A DNA stretch of 64,000 nt. Origin: DGNJ01 sp002388905. GTDB taxonomy: Bacteria; Pseudomonadota; Gammaproteobacteria; Pseudomonadales; Porticoccaceae. The stretch is taken from positions 1 to 64,000 of the forward strand of contig DAITSJ010000007.1 of NCBI GenBank assembly GCA_036843405.1. Direction: 5' to 3'. Below the pieces are notes generated by a model, which was not told the DNA's origin, made no database searches, and saw nothing but the letters and a program-made list of their open reading frames with translations. The stretch's first letter is position 1; every line of letters begins with the position of its first letter. Below are positions 8,550 through 17,576 of this stretch, one piece after another. A program made the position numbers and the translations under genes.

Positions 8550-10157
8550 TCAACGCCTGAACAGCAATAGTAGCACGCCGGTGGCGACCAGGGCGAAGCT
8601 GGCGGCCGGCAATTCGGCCAGGGGTTGTTGCCAGTGGGGGAGGGCCAGACCCAGGCCGGTGCCCAGCAGTGCGGCGCCCAGCCAGTTGCGGCTGCGGCTG
8701 CGGTTCGGTGGCGGTGTCGGTCGTTCCCGCACCGCCCTGTCCAGGCGCTGGAGTTGATCCAGGGACTGGTAGAGCATTTGCGGCATGTGGGGAAATTGTT
8801 CCAGCCAGTCCGGCCCGTGGCGTTTGAGCCTTTCGAGCAGGGCGTCCGGCTTGAAGCGGTCTTTCAGCCACCGCTCCATGTACGGGTGGGCGGTGGACCA
8901 CAGATCCAGTTCCGGATAGAGCTGACGACCCAGTCCCTCGATATTGAGCAGGGTCTTTTGCAAAAGTACGAGGGAGGGCTGCACTTCCATGTCGAAGCGC
9001 TGGGCCGTGCGGAACAGGTTGACCAGCAGGTGGCCAAAGGAGATGTCCTTCAGGGGGCGCTCGAAGATGGGCTCGCAGACAGTGCGTATGGCCGCCTGGA
9101 ATTCGCCAATGGACGTATTTTCAGGCACCCACCCCGATTGCACGTGGAGTTCCGCCACCTGGCGGTAATCCCGGCGGAAAATCGCGATCAGGTTGCGTGC
9201 CAGGTAGTACTGATCCGCTTCCGTCAGGGTGCCGATAATGGCGCAATCCACCGCCAGGTACCGGGGACGGGCGGGGTCGGCGGCATCGACGAAAATATTG
9301 CCGGGGTGCATGTCGGCGTGGAAAAAATTGTGCTCGAAGACCTGGCTGAAAAAGATCTGCACACCCCGTTCCGCCAGGACCTTGAAGTCGGTATTGGCGG
9401 CGGCCAGGGTTGCCACGTCGGTCACCGGCGTGGCGTATATGCGTTCCATCACCAGCACCTTTTCGTTGGTGAAGGGCCAGTACACTTCGGGCACGTAGAG
9501 CAGTGGCGAGCCGGCAAAATTGCGCCGCAGGGTGGCGGTATTGGCCGCTTCCCGCTGAAGATTGAGTTCGTCGAAAATGGTGTGTTGATAGTCGTCGACG
9601 ATTTCCACCGGGCGCAGACGCCGCCCGTCGACACTGTTGCGCTCGAGCCACCGGGCCAGGGTGAACAGCAGGTCGATATCCTGGCGGATGACCCGCTCGA
9701 TGCCGGGCCGTATGGCCTTGACCACCACCTCGCGGCCGTCCTGAAGAATCGCGGCGTGGACCTGGGCCACGGAGGCGGAGGCCAGGGGCTCCCGGTCGAA
9801 ATGCTGGAAGAGGTCGTCGATCCTGCCGTTCAGGGAGTTCTCGACGATGCCGATGAACGTATCGGTATCGAACGGTTTGACATCGTCCTGGAGGCGATCC
9901 AGTTCGTCGCAAATATCCGGGGGAATCAGGTCGGGACGGGTGGACAGCAACTGTCCGAACTTGACGAAAACCGGGCCCAGGTCCTCCAGGGCCAGGCGCA
10001 ATCGCTCGCCGCGGCTGCGCCTGGGGTCGGGCAGCAGGGCACCCAGTCGCGCGAACAGGCGGGGCGCGGCGGGCAGGCGGGCATCGTCGAAAAAGGTATC
10101 CAGGCGATAGCGGCGTGCGACGCGAGCGATCCTGAGCAGGCGGGCGATCCTCGACAT
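8550..10157 (-). CDS. ubiB: Ubiquinone biosynthesis kinase-like protein UbiB
   Basis: Atypical ADCK/ABC1 ATPase needed for coenzyme Q synthesis, probably by handling lipid intermediates at the membrane. The 535-residue product has the family hallmarks: GPVFVKFGQLLSTRPDLIP (KxGQ motif), the Ala-rich loop ASASVAQVH, and HADMHPGNIFV (catalytic loop). Near residue 330 the metal-binding segment reads VDCAIIGTL. Two hydrophobic segments close the C-terminus, as in E. coli UbiB. A longer frame to 10367 is upstream ubiJ sequence. The start overlaps the ubiJ stop by one base. Confidence 0.95.
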   Translation of the reverse strand: MSRIARLLRIARVARRYRLDTFFDDARLPAAPRLFARLGALLPDPRRSRGERLRLALEDLGPVFVKFGQLLSTRPDLIPPDICDELDRLQDDVKPFDTDTFIGIVENSLNGRIDDLFQHFDREPLASASVAQVHAAILQDGREVVVKAIRPGIERVIRQDIDLLFTLARWLERNSVDGRRLRPVEIVDDYQHTIFDELNLQREAANTATLRRNFAGSPLLYVPEVYWPFTNEKVLVMERIYATPVTDVATLAAANTDFKVLAERGVQIFFSQVFEHNFFHADMHPGNIFVDAADPARPRYLAVDCAIIGTLTEADQYYLARNLIAIFRRDYRQVAELHVQSGWVPENTSIGEFQAAIRTVCEPIFERPLKDISFGHLLVNLFRTAQRFDMEVQPSLVLLQKTLLNIEGLGRQLYPELDLWSTAHPYMERWLKDRFKPDALLERLKRHGPDWLEQFPHMPQMLYQSLDQLQRLDRAVRERPTPPPNRSRSRNWLGAALLGTGLGLALPHWQQPLAELPAASFALVATGVLLLLFRR

Positions 10158-10807
10158 CAATCGTCGCCCTTCCTGTTGTCGCCGGTGTCGTCGAGGCGAC
10201 GGCGCAGACGGTCCAGGCGCGCGGCCAGTCGTTCCGTATCCAGGGACAATGCGCCCACGTCGTGGATCCAGTTCTCCAGTTCCGCCCGGCCCGGTGTCAG
10301 CCTCGCTTCTTCCCGGACGTACTCGCCGAGGCCCGAGCGGACCCTTTGGCCGGCATCCAGGCCCCACCGCAGACCGCCGCGCAGACCGCGGCCGATCAGG
10401 TGGGCGGGCACGTCGCCCAGCAGTTCCGCCAGGGCTTCCTCCCAGTCGATATCCAGATGGCGCAGTGTACCTTTGAGATGGCGTAACAGGTCCTGGTCGC
10501 CGGCGACGATGACGCCGGTGCCGGCGAAGGAAACCCGGTCGCCGGTGTCGGTGGCGAGCCGGACCAGGGCCGCTGCGGTACCCTCCAGATTGGTGTCCGG
10601 TGCTTCCGGGTGTTCGCCGGTCAGGCGCAACTCGCCGTCTTCGGTGAAACGCACGGCCAGTTCCAGCGGCGGCAGGGTTACGGTGACGGCCAGGCAGCGG
10701 CCGGCCAGATCTCCCAGGGATTGCCGGGTACCGGGGTCGTGGCGAAGCGCCCGGTTCAGGGTTGCCTGCACCCGATTCAGGGCGGCTTGGCGCAGTCCCG
10801 GAATCAA
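10157..10807 (-). CDS. ubiJ: Ubiquinone biosynthesis accessory factor UbiJ (SCP2-like)
   Basis: SCP2-type lipid-binding scaffold of the soluble Q-biosynthesis metabolon. The 216-residue product starts MIPGLRQAALNRVQATLNRAL. It has an SCP2-like beta region with TGTGVIVAGDQDLLRHLKG, an LGDVPAHLIGRGLRGGLRW helix, and a C-terminal charged coiled-coil-like helix rich in Arg, Leu and Asp. Its place between ubiE and ubiB, overlapping both (4 bases and 1 base), is the standard arrangement and makes the call strong although sequence conservation is weak. Confidence 0.88.
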   Translation of the reverse strand: MIPGLRQAALNRVQATLNRALRHDPGTRQSLGDLAGRCLAVTVTLPPLELAVRFTEDGELRLTGEHPEAPDTNLEGTAAALVRLATDTGDRVSFAGTGVIVAGDQDLLRHLKGTLRHLDIDWEEALAELLGDVPAHLIGRGLRGGLRWGLDAGQRVRSGLGEYVREEARLTPGRAELENWIHDVGALSLDTERLAARLDRLRRRLDDTGDNRKGDD

Positions 10808-11553
10808 GGCTTGATGCCCTTGTGCAGGGCGACGATGCCCCCGGTGAGGTTGAAGTACTGACAGTTGGCGAAGCCCGCCTCGGCCATCATGCCCTTGAGG
10901 GTCTCCTGATCCGGGTGCATGCGGATGGATTCTGCCAGGTAGCGATAGCTGGCGTCGTCGCCGGCAACCGCACGGCCCAGACGGGGCAGCACCTGGAAGG
11001 AGTAGACGTCGTAGGCCTTTTCCAGAAGTGGGTTGGCGGGCTTGGAGAATTCCAGCACCAGTAGCCGGCCGCCGGGTTTGAGGATGCGCAGCATATCCGC
11101 CAGGGCCCGGTCCTTGTCGGTGACGTTGCGTAGACCGAAGGCGATGGTGATGCAGTCGAAGCAGTTGTCCGGGAACGGCAGCTGTTGGGCGTCGGCCTGG
11201 GCGAAGTCGAGGTTGGCGGCAATGCCCTCGTCAAGGAGCCTGTCGCGGCCCACCCGGAGCATGGACTCGTTGATATCCGCCAGCACCACCTGGCCCGACT
11301 CCCCCACCAGGCGCGAGAATTTTGCCGCCAGGTCGCCGGTGCCGCCGGCGATGTCCAGGACCCGCTGGCCGGGACGCACGCCGGACATTTCGATGGTGAA
11401 CCGCTTCCATAGGCGATGGACGCCGCCGGACATCAGGTCGTTCATCAGGTCGTAGCGGGCGGCCACGCTGTGGAAAACCCCCGCCACGCGACCGGCCTTT
11501 TCCTCCACCGGGACTTGTTGATAGCCGAAATCCGTGGTTTGCCGCTCTTTCAT
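10804..11553 (-). CDS. ubiE: Ubiquinone/menaquinone C-methyltransferase UbiE
   Basis: SAM-dependent methyltransferase adding the C2 methyl group in ubiquinone synthesis. The 249-residue product starts MKERQTTDFGYQQVP. It contains FHSVAARYDLMNDLMSGGVHRLWK, motif I VLDIAGGTGDLA, and FGLRNVTDKDRAL, the UbiE/COQ5 signatures. It is first of a compact eight-gene run ubiE-ubiJ-ubiB-hisI-hisE-tatABC. The upstream extension of the frame is not conserved. Confidence 0.97.
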   Translation of the reverse strand: MKERQTTDFGYQQVPVEEKAGRVAGVFHSVAARYDLMNDLMSGGVHRLWKRFTIEMSGVRPGQRVLDIAGGTGDLAAKFSRLVGESGQVVLADINESMLRVGRDRLLDEGIAANLDFAQADAQQLPFPDNCFDCITIAFGLRNVTDKDRALADMLRILKPGGRLLVLEFSKPANPLLEKAYDVYSFQVLPRLGRAVAGDDASYRYLAESIRMHPDQETLKGMMAEAGFANCQYFNLTGGIVALHKGIKP

Positions 11554-11621
11554 GGGCCAATACTCTCGATTTTTCGAGCAATATTGTACACAGCGGCCGT
11601 GGTTGTGTCGCGAAGGGAGGG

Positions 11622-13334
11622 TTAGCCGATATAGCGTTGGCGGCGGGACGGTTTGAGACGGGCCAGGTCGACAATGATCAGGCCGTCGACGCAATCGCCG
11701 AAGGCCGGGTCGACATTGAATCCAGCGAACTGGACGCCGCCGGGCTCGCACAGTTCTGAATATTGCTTGTAAAGGGTGGGTACGCTCAGGTCCATGTGGG
11801 ACAGGGCACTTTTCAGTTGCAGGAACTCATCCCGGTAATTTTGGCCCGGGAACAACGCGTCCAGTTCGTCACGACGCGGTGGCGCGATGGCGAACGGCAG
11901 GCAGGGCGTGGCGAGCCTTTGCAGAGAGGGGAAGTTCACGCTGTAAAAGTGCACGAGCATTTCCAGCGCCGGCCGGGGGTAGGTGTTGCTCAGGGAGACG
12001 GGGCCGAACAGGTAGCGGTATTGTGGGTGGCGGCGCAGGAAGGCACCGATGCCGTACCAGAGATAGTCGAGACTGCGCTTTCCCCAGTACTTGGGTTGAA
12101 CAAAACTGCGACCCAGCTCCAGGCCGCGTTCCAGATAGGGTTTCATGGCCGGCTCGAAGCGGAACAGGCTGGCCGAGTACAGGTGCCCCTGCCCCATTGT
12201 TTGTGCCGTTTCGGCGGCGTCTCCGATTCGGTAGGCGCCGGCGATTTCCAGGTCGCTGTCGTCCCAGAGTATCAGGTGGAAATAGTGGCGATCGTAGCCG
12301 TCCGTGTCCCGCCGCTGGCCAGTGCCCTCGCCCACGGCCCGGAAAGCCATTTCCCGGAGCCTGCCGATTTCGCGCATGATGCAGGAGTCCGGCTGGCGAT
12401 AGTGGTAGAGGTAGATCTGTTTGCCGTCGCCGGTCTCGCCGAGCCATTCGCAGCGCCGGATTTCCTCCCGGAGCAGGGCGCGGTTTTCCGGGTGGGCAAT
12501 GGCCGATTCGGTGGCAAAAATACCACTGCGATCCTGGCCCAGGCGGTAGACATGCCGGCGGAACAGTTGCGCCTTTTCCTTCAGGGAGACCCCGACCCGG
12601 TGGTAGCTCTCGTAGCTCACGGGCTCGCCGATGCGCAGTGGCACGCAATTTCTGGCCTGCTTGAACATTTCCCGCACCAGCCACAGGGTCGACACCGGGC
12701 GCGCCAGGAAGGAGAGGGCGTAGAAGAAGGCGGAATTGCGGCCGTCGATGTAGATGGGCAATACCGGGGCGCTGCCGGCCACCGCCATGCGCAAAAAGCC
12801 CGTGCGCCATTTGCCGTCGCGCACTCCCTGGGGGCCCAGGCGGGAGACTTCGCCGGCGGGAAAGACGATCAGGGCGCCGTCCTCCTTCAGGTGTCGCTGA
12901 ATGGCTTCAAGGTGCCTGCGCGGCGTATGGCCGCCCATGTTGTCCACGGGCAGCAATAGCGGATGCAGGGGCTTTATGGCGGTGAGGATATCGTTGGCGA
13001 TGACCCGCACGTCGGGCCGGACTTCCCGCACCAGCTTGAGCAGCGCCAGGCCGTCCAGGGAGCCGATGGGGTGGTTGGCGACGATGATGACCCGGCCCCG
13101 CACGGGGATGCGCTCGCGTTCCCGGTCCCGGGTGCTGTAGCTGAACTGGAAGTAGTCCAGGGCCTGTTCGACGAAGTCGAAACCCTGGAGGTGGGGATAA
13201 GTCTCCTCGAACTGATGGAACTCTTTTTCATGGAAAAGCAGCCGCAGTATCTTGGCCAGGGGACGGGCAAGGAGGGGGCGCTTCTCCCAGAAAGTCGGGT
13301 AGCGTTCCTGCAAAAAATTCTCGACGTTGAGCAT
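11622..13334 (-). CDS. Two-domain acyltransferase, OlsF-like (LPLAT + GNAT)
   Basis: The 570-residue protein has two halves. Residues 1-280 form a lysophospholipid-type acyltransferase with NHPIGSLDG (His88, Asp94: the H-x5-D variant of the catalytic motif) and FPAGEVSR. Residues 290-570 resemble OlsB/hemolysin-type N-acyltransferases (GNAT fold): AGAYRIGD, ELGRSFVQPKYWG, and a YLFGPVSLSNTYPRPAL block. This is the architecture of OlsF, which makes ornithine lipid or related aminolipids in one polypeptide: the GNAT half N-acylates the amino acid and the other half O-acylates it. The start at codon MLNVENF has a GGAG six bases upstream. The substrate is inferred, not shown. Confidence 0.75.
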   Translation of the reverse strand: MLNVENFLQERYPTFWEKRPLLARPLAKILRLLFHEKEFHQFEETYPHLQGFDFVEQALDYFQFSYSTRDRERERIPVRGRVIIVANHPIGSLDGLALLKLVREVRPDVRVIANDILTAIKPLHPLLLPVDNMGGHTPRRHLEAIQRHLKEDGALIVFPAGEVSRLGPQGVRDGKWRTGFLRMAVAGSAPVLPIYIDGRNSAFFYALSFLARPVSTLWLVREMFKQARNCVPLRIGEPVSYESYHRVGVSLKEKAQLFRRHVYRLGQDRSGIFATESAIAHPENRALLREEIRRCEWLGETGDGKQIYLYHYRQPDSCIMREIGRLREMAFRAVGEGTGQRRDTDGYDRHYFHLILWDDSDLEIAGAYRIGDAAETAQTMGQGHLYSASLFRFEPAMKPYLERGLELGRSFVQPKYWGKRSLDYLWYGIGAFLRRHPQYRYLFGPVSLSNTYPRPALEMLVHFYSVNFPSLQRLATPCLPFAIAPPRRDELDALFPGQNYRDEFLQLKSALSHMDLSVPTLYKQYSELCEPGGVQFAGFNVDPAFGDCVDGLIIVDLARLKPSRRQRYIG

Positions 13335-13423
13335 GGTGTTCTCCAATGGCTCAACGTCGATTTTATGCCGCCGTTCGTGACAGGGATATGACCGGTGGCT
13401 TCAGGCGAATCGCGGCGCAGCGC

Positions 13424-14227
13424 TCACCGGACATGGCCCAGGTGTTTCTGCACGGTCTGGAGGCTGGGCTTGAAAAGCCGGGGGGTGGCGCCGACGATAT
13501 GGCCACTGTCCATGTAATTCTCGCCGCCCCGGAAATCGCTGACCATGCCCCCCGCCTCTTTGACCAGCAGGACGCCGGCGGCGATGTCCCATGGTTTGAG
13601 GTACATTTCCCAGAAGGCATCGAAACGGCCCGCGGCCACATAGGCTAGGTCCAGTGAGGCGACGCCCAGCCGGCGGATGCCCGAGGATTGGGCGGCAAAG
13701 GCGTGCAGGCACTCCAGGTACGGTTCCATATGGGCGATGGAGGGCTGGTTGAAAGGTATCCCGGTGGCGATCAGGGCACCCTGCATGTTGGTGCGACCGG
13801 TAACCCGGATGCGACGCCCGTTGAGCATGGCGCCACGGCCCCGGCTGGCAGTGAATTCCTCCTGCTTGATGGGATCGTAGATAACACCGTGTTCCAGGCG
13901 GCCCCGGAAGGCGCAGCCAATGGATACGGCGAAGTGGGGAATGCCGTGGATAAAATTGGTGGTGCCGTCGAGGGGGTCGATGATCCACTCGTAGTCGCTG
14001 TTCGGGTTGCCCATCTGACCCGACTCCTCGCCGAGGATACGGTGATCCGGGTAGGCCTTCTGTAACTGGCCGATGATTTCTTTTTCGGCGGCGTGGTCGA
14101 TATCGGTGACGAAGTCGTTGCGCCCCTTTTCGTCGACCTTGAGCGAGTCGGTGCGTTCCACGGCGCGGGCAATCATGTCGCCGGCGCGTCGCGCTGCCCG
14201 CAGGGCAATATTGACCATGGGTTCCAT
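13424..14227 (-). CDS. suhB: Inositol-1-monophosphatase family protein SuhB
   Basis: Magnesium-dependent phosphatase; in E. coli it also joins rRNA antitermination complexes. The 267-residue product starts MEPMVNIALRAARRAGDMI. It contains the metal-site motifs GEESG, WIIDPLDGTTNFIHG (DPLDGT) and KPWDIAAGVLLVKEAGG, all intact. The upstream extension of the frame was rejected because the chosen start matches SuhB. It is divergent from trmJ across 279 bases, the conserved suhB/trmJ arrangement. Confidence 0.95.
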   Translation of the reverse strand: MEPMVNIALRAARRAGDMIARAVERTDSLKVDEKGRNDFVTDIDHAAEKEIIGQLQKAYPDHRILGEESGQMGNPNSDYEWIIDPLDGTTNFIHGIPHFAVSIGCAFRGRLEHGVIYDPIKQEEFTASRGRGAMLNGRRIRVTGRTNMQGALIATGIPFNQPSIAHMEPYLECLHAFAAQSSGIRRLGVASLDLAYVAAGRFDAFWEMYLKPWDIAAGVLLVKEAGGMVSDFRGGENYMDSGHIVGATPRLFKPSLQTVQKHLGHVR

Positions 14228-14506
14228 CGATCGGGTCCTAATTCCAGCAGTCGTCAGTTCAATTACGGGATAATGGCGGCGGGGCGCCGCCGGCGGGGCG
14301 CGCATTGTAGCAGACTCATGTCCCTGGTAATAGGAAGGCGCCCCGGGTCATTCAGGAAGGCGAGAGCACCGTTTTCCGGCGAGATTGATCGGGCATTCGT
14401 TCTGGTCCCGACCCTGTTCCGGGCATGATTCGCCCGGGCAATCCTGCTAGAATCCCGCTTCGCCAATCCGCACCCGCACCCGGGGCCTCCCGATAGTCGA
14501 GAATCC
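14228..14506. promoter_or_regulatory. Divergent promoter region suhB / trmJ
   Basis: This 279-base non-coding gap includes GC-rich inverted repeats near 14281-14301 and a TAGAAT -10-like box at 14449-14454 facing trmJ. No gene is seen. Confidence 0.35.
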
Positions 14507-15310
14507 ATGAAAACCGCATCTTCGCCACCGTTGTCCTCCGCGCTGTCCGAGTCCCGAAGCCGGGTTCGTGTCGTCCTTGTGGAAACCTCCCATCCCGGCA
14601 ATATCGGCGGCGCGGCCCGTGCCATGAAAAACATGGGACTGGCCAACCTCTACCTGGTCTCGCCCCATCGCTACCCCTCCGACCGGGCGCGCTGGCGGGC
14701 CGCCGGCGCCGACGATGTGCTGGATGAAGCCGTGGTGGTGGACAGCCTGGAGGCGGCGGTGGCGGGCTGTGGCCTGGTGGTGGGCACCAGCGCCCGGGAC
14801 CGCCGTATTCCCTGGCCGCTGCTCAATCCACGGGAGTGCGGGGAGCGTGTCGTTCAGGAAACGTCCCATCACGATGTCGCCCTGGTATTCGGCCGCGAGG
14901 ATCGGGGCCTGACCAACGAAGAACTCCAGCGTTGCACCTACCACGTGCATATACCCGCGAACCCGGACTACAGTTCCCTCAACCTGGCCGCCGCCGTCCA
15001 GGTGCTGTGCTACGAGGTTCGCATGGCCGCCCTGGCCGGTGAGAACGGCGAACTGCCGGCACTCACCGGTTGGGATGTGCCGCCGGCGCGGGCGGAGGAC
15101 CTGGAGTTGTATTTCCAGCACCTGGAGCAGGCCCTGGTGGATATCGGCTTCCACGACCGGGACAACCCCCGGCAGACCATGGCCCGCCTGCGCCGGCTCT
15201 ACGGCCGGATCCGACTGGACCGGATGGAGTTGTCCATCCTGCGGGGCGTGCTCACTGCCATGCAGAATATTGCCCACAGGAACAGGCAGCTAAAAGACCG
15301 GGTCGAATAG
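14507..15310 (+). CDS. trmJ: tRNA (cytidine/uridine-2'-O)-methyltransferase TrmJ
   Basis: SPOUT-class enzyme that 2'-O-methylates position 32 of the tRNA anticodon loop. The 267-residue product has motif 1 VLVETSHPGNIGGAARAMKN, motif 2 DVALVFGREDRGLTNEEL, and motif 3 ANPDYSSLNLAAAVQVLCYE (trefoil knot), followed by a C-terminal helical extension typical of TrmJ. It lies just upstream of iscR, the same order as in E. coli. Confidence 0.96.
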   Translation: MKTASSPPLSSALSESRSRVRVVLVETSHPGNIGGAARAMKNMGLANLYLVSPHRYPSDRARWRAAGADDVLDEAVVVDSLEAAVAGCGLVVGTSARDRRIPWPLLNPRECGERVVQETSHHDVALVFGREDRGLTNEELQRCTYHVHIPANPDYSSLNLAAAVQVLCYEVRMAALAGENGELPALTGWDVPPARAEDLELYFQHLEQALVDIGFHDRDNPRQTMARLRRLYGRIRLDRMELSILRGVLTAMQNIAHRNRQLKDRVE

Positions 15311-15331
15311 CCTAGTGGTATAGTCGGCTAT

Positions 15332-15364
15332 TTACTTGACCAAAAAGGTTGGGTATTCCATAAT
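15332..15364 (+). promoter_or_regulatory. iscR promoter with a type 1 IscR-binding site
   Basis: A -35 TTGACC (15336-15341) and -10 CATAAT (15359-15364) are 17 bases apart. Overlapping the -35 and spacer, bases 15332-15356 match the type 1 [2Fe-2S]-IscR consensus (ATASYYGACT-RWWW-YAGTCRRSTAT) at about 20 of 25 positions, including CTTGAC in the left arm and GGGTAT at the right end. This predicts feedback repression of the operon by cluster-loaded IscR. Confidence 0.75.
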
Positions 15365-15400
15365 CGGCCGCCTACACAGGAACGCCATGGAACATCAGCG

Positions 15401-15883
15401 ATGCGGTTGACAACCCGCGGGCGTTACGCCGTGACGGCGATGCTCGACCTGGCGCTTCACGCCGGGGAGGGACCCATCAGTCTCTCCGATATTTCACGGC
15501 GGCAGGCCATCTCGCTCTCCTATCTGGAGCAACTTTTCGCCAAGCTGCGCAAGAATCAGTTGGTGGCCAGTGTGCGCGGCCCCGGCGGCGGTTATCGCCT
15601 CAACCGGGACGATGGCGCCATCAATGTGGCCGAGATCATCGATGCCGTCAATGAGTCCGTGGATGCCACCCATTGCGGCGGCAAAGGCAATTGCCAGGGC
15701 GGCGAAGTCTGCCTCACCCATGACCTTTGGGAGCAGTTGAGCGACCATATTCGCGGGTTCCTGGGTGCTGTCACCCTCCGGGAGTTGATGGTCCGGCAGG
15801 AAGTCCAGGCGGTGGGCCGGCGCCAGGACATGAGGACCCGGGAGGACGTGATAAAATTGTCCCGGGACGATGACAGGTTGTGA
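15401..15883 (+). CDS. iscR: Fe-S cluster assembly transcriptional regulator IscR
   Basis: Rrf2-family winged-helix regulator that senses iron-sulfur status. The 160-residue product starts MRLTTRGRYAVTAMLDLAL. It has the recognition-helix region ISLSYLEQLFAKLRKNQLV and the wing GPGGGYRL. Cluster ligands Cys92, Cys98, Cys104 and His107 are all present. It heads the operon; iscS follows 7 bases after its stop. A type 1 IscR site overlaps its promoter, so autorepression is likely. Confidence 0.97.
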   Translation: MRLTTRGRYAVTAMLDLALHAGEGPISLSDISRRQAISLSYLEQLFAKLRKNQLVASVRGPGGGYRLNRDDGAINVAEIIDAVNESVDATHCGGKGNCQGGEVCLTHDLWEQLSDHIRGFLGAVTLRELMVRQEVQAVGRRQDMRTREDVIKLSRDDDRL

Positions 15884-15890
15884 GAAAGGC

Positions 15891-17102
15891 ATGAAGTTAC
15901 CCATTTACCTGGACTACGCGGCCACCACGCCGGCCGACCAGCGCGTGGCCGAGAAAATGGCCGGTTACCTGACCATCGACGGTGTCTTCGGCAATCCCGC
16001 CTCGCGCTCGCATCCCTTTGGCTGGGAAGCGGAGGCCGCCGTCGAAGAGGCCCGCCGGCAGGTGGCCGACCTGGTCGGGGCGGACGCCAGGGAAATTGTC
16101 TGGACCTCCGGTGCCACCGAGTCCGACAACCTGGCCATCAAGGGCGGCGTCCATATCAATCGGAGTCGGGGCAGACACATTGTTACCTCGAAAATCGAGC
16201 ACAAGGCGGTGCTGGATACCTGTCGACACCTGGAAGCCGAGGGTTTCGAGGTCACCTACCTGGAGCCGGACAGCGATGGCCTGATCGCGCCGGATGCGGT
16301 GGCGGGGGCTATCCGGGACGACACTACCCTGGTTTCCCTCATGCACGTCAACAACGAAATCGGGGTGATCAACGATATTGCCGCCATCGGCGAGATCTGC
16401 CGGGAGCGACAGGTACTCTTCCACGTGGACGCCGCCCAGAGTGCCGGCAAACTGGATATCGACCTGGGCGCCATGAAAGTGGACCTGATGTCGTTCAGTG
16501 CCCACAAGGCCTACGGCCCCAAGGGTGTCGGCGCCCTCTACGTACGGCGCAAGCCGCGGGTGCGCATCGAGGCCCAGATTCACGGCGGCGGCCACGAACG
16601 GGGCATGCGTTCCGGGACACTGCCGGTGCACCAGATCGTGGGCATGGGCGAGGCCTTTCGAATCGCCCGCGAGGAAATGGCCGAAGAGAACGAGCGCATA
16701 CTGGCCCTGCGCCGCCGCCTCTGGGAAGGCATCGGCGATATCGAGGAAATCCGCCTGAACGGCTCCCCGACCCGGCGGGTTGCGGGAATCCTCAATATCA
16801 GCTTCGCTTTCGTGGAGGGCGAATCCCTGATCATGGCCCTCAAGGATGTGGCGGTCTCTTCCGGTTCCGCCTGCACGTCGGCAAGCCTGGAGCCGTCCTA
16901 TGTGCTGCGGGCCCTGGGCCTGGACGAAGAACTGGCGCACAGTTCCATCCGGTTCAGTATCGGACGTTACACTACGGAAGAGGAAATCGATTGCGCCATC
17001 GACCTGATCAAAAAGGCGGTGAATAAATTGCGCGAACTCTCGCCCCAATGGCAAAACCGCGCGAAAGGCGCTGATCTCGACCGAGTTGGCGGGGTTCGAT
17101 GA
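15891..17102 (+). CDS. iscS: Cysteine desulfurase IscS
   Basis: PLP enzyme that takes sulfur from cysteine for Fe-S clusters and tRNA thiolation. The 403-residue product starts MKLPIYLDYAATTPAD. The PLP lysine is Lys206 in SFSAHKAYGPKG and the catalytic loop cysteine is Cys328 in SSGSACTSASLEPS. The N-terminal two thirds are highly typical. The extreme C-terminus, which in E. coli ends with a conserved SxxW...DLNSIEWAHH tail contacting IscU, here reads SPQWQNRAKGADLDRVGGVR, so the final conserved block is lost. No iscU follows; the next gene is iscA. Confidence 0.96.
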   Translation: MKLPIYLDYAATTPADQRVAEKMAGYLTIDGVFGNPASRSHPFGWEAEAAVEEARRQVADLVGADAREIVWTSGATESDNLAIKGGVHINRSRGRHIVTSKIEHKAVLDTCRHLEAEGFEVTYLEPDSDGLIAPDAVAGAIRDDTTLVSLMHVNNEIGVINDIAAIGEICRERQVLFHVDAAQSAGKLDIDLGAMKVDLMSFSAHKAYGPKGVGALYVRRKPRVRIEAQIHGGGHERGMRSGTLPVHQIVGMGEAFRIAREEMAEENERILALRRRLWEGIGDIEEIRLNGSPTRRVAGILNISFAFVEGESLIMALKDVAVSSGSACTSASLEPSYVLRALGLDEELAHSSIRFSIGRYTTEEEIDCAIDLIKKAVNKLRELSPQWQNRAKGADLDRVGGVR

Positions 17103-17154
17103 ACACTTTGTTCCGCAAACTGTCAAAAACAGTCACATTTTTCGGAGGAGCACC

Positions 17155-17478
17155 ATGACGATTTCAATGACACCTGCCGCCCAGGAGCATGTTCGCAACC
17201 ATCTTGCCAGTCGCGGCAAGGGCGAGGGTATCCGGGTCGGCGTAAAGGCCTCGGGTTGTTCCGGCCTCTCCTATGTGCTCGATTACGTGGACGAGGCTGA
17301 TCCGGGCGATACCGTGATCCAGTGCGGCGATGTCAAGCTGTTTGTCGACCCGGAGTGCATGACGTACCTGGATGGTTCCGAACTGGACTTCGTCAAGGAC
17401 GGATTGAACCAGGGGCTGCAGTTCAATAACCCCAACGTTGTCGACGAGTGCGGCTGCGGTGAAAGCTTCCACGTCTGA
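17155..17478 (+). CDS. iscA: Iron-sulfur assembly A-type carrier (IscA/HesB family)
   Basis: A-type carrier or scaffold that delivers clusters to apoproteins. The 107-residue product has the three conserved cysteines: Cys35 in GVKASGCSGLSY, and Cys99 and Cys101 in VDECGCGESF. The start was placed at MTISMTPAA because a strong GGAGGAG lies just upstream; an earlier ATG at 17086 lies inside iscS. It follows iscS by 52 bases. In the usual order iscU would stand between them, and hscB-hscA-fdx would follow; neither is here. Confidence 0.94.
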   Translation: MTISMTPAAQEHVRNHLASRGKGEGIRVGVKASGCSGLSYVLDYVDEADPGDTVIQCGDVKLFVDPECMTYLDGSELDFVKDGLNQGLQFNNPNVVDECGCGESFHV

Positions 17479-17491
17479 CAGTGCTTCCCCG

Positions 17492-17520
17492 GGGTCTGGC
17501 CGTCGTTGGCGGCCAGACCC
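17492..17520 (+). terminator. Hairpin after iscA, probable transcription terminator
   Basis: A perfect 11-base stem, GGGTCTGGCCG (17492-17502) with CGGCCAGACCC (17510-17520), and a 7-base loop lies 13 bases after the iscA stop. No clear U-run follows, so it may be a weak or Rho-assisted terminator, or an RNA-stabilising hairpin. Confidence 0.5.
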
Positions 17521-17576
17521 GGTTTGCCCTGCTCCAACCACCTTCCCGGGCCTGCTCTCCTCGTCGAAATGAGCTG

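Noticed and set aside
8625..10814. 729-residue open frame antisense to ubiB and ubiJ
   Set aside because: Spans two well-supported genes on the other strand and shows no conserved domain.
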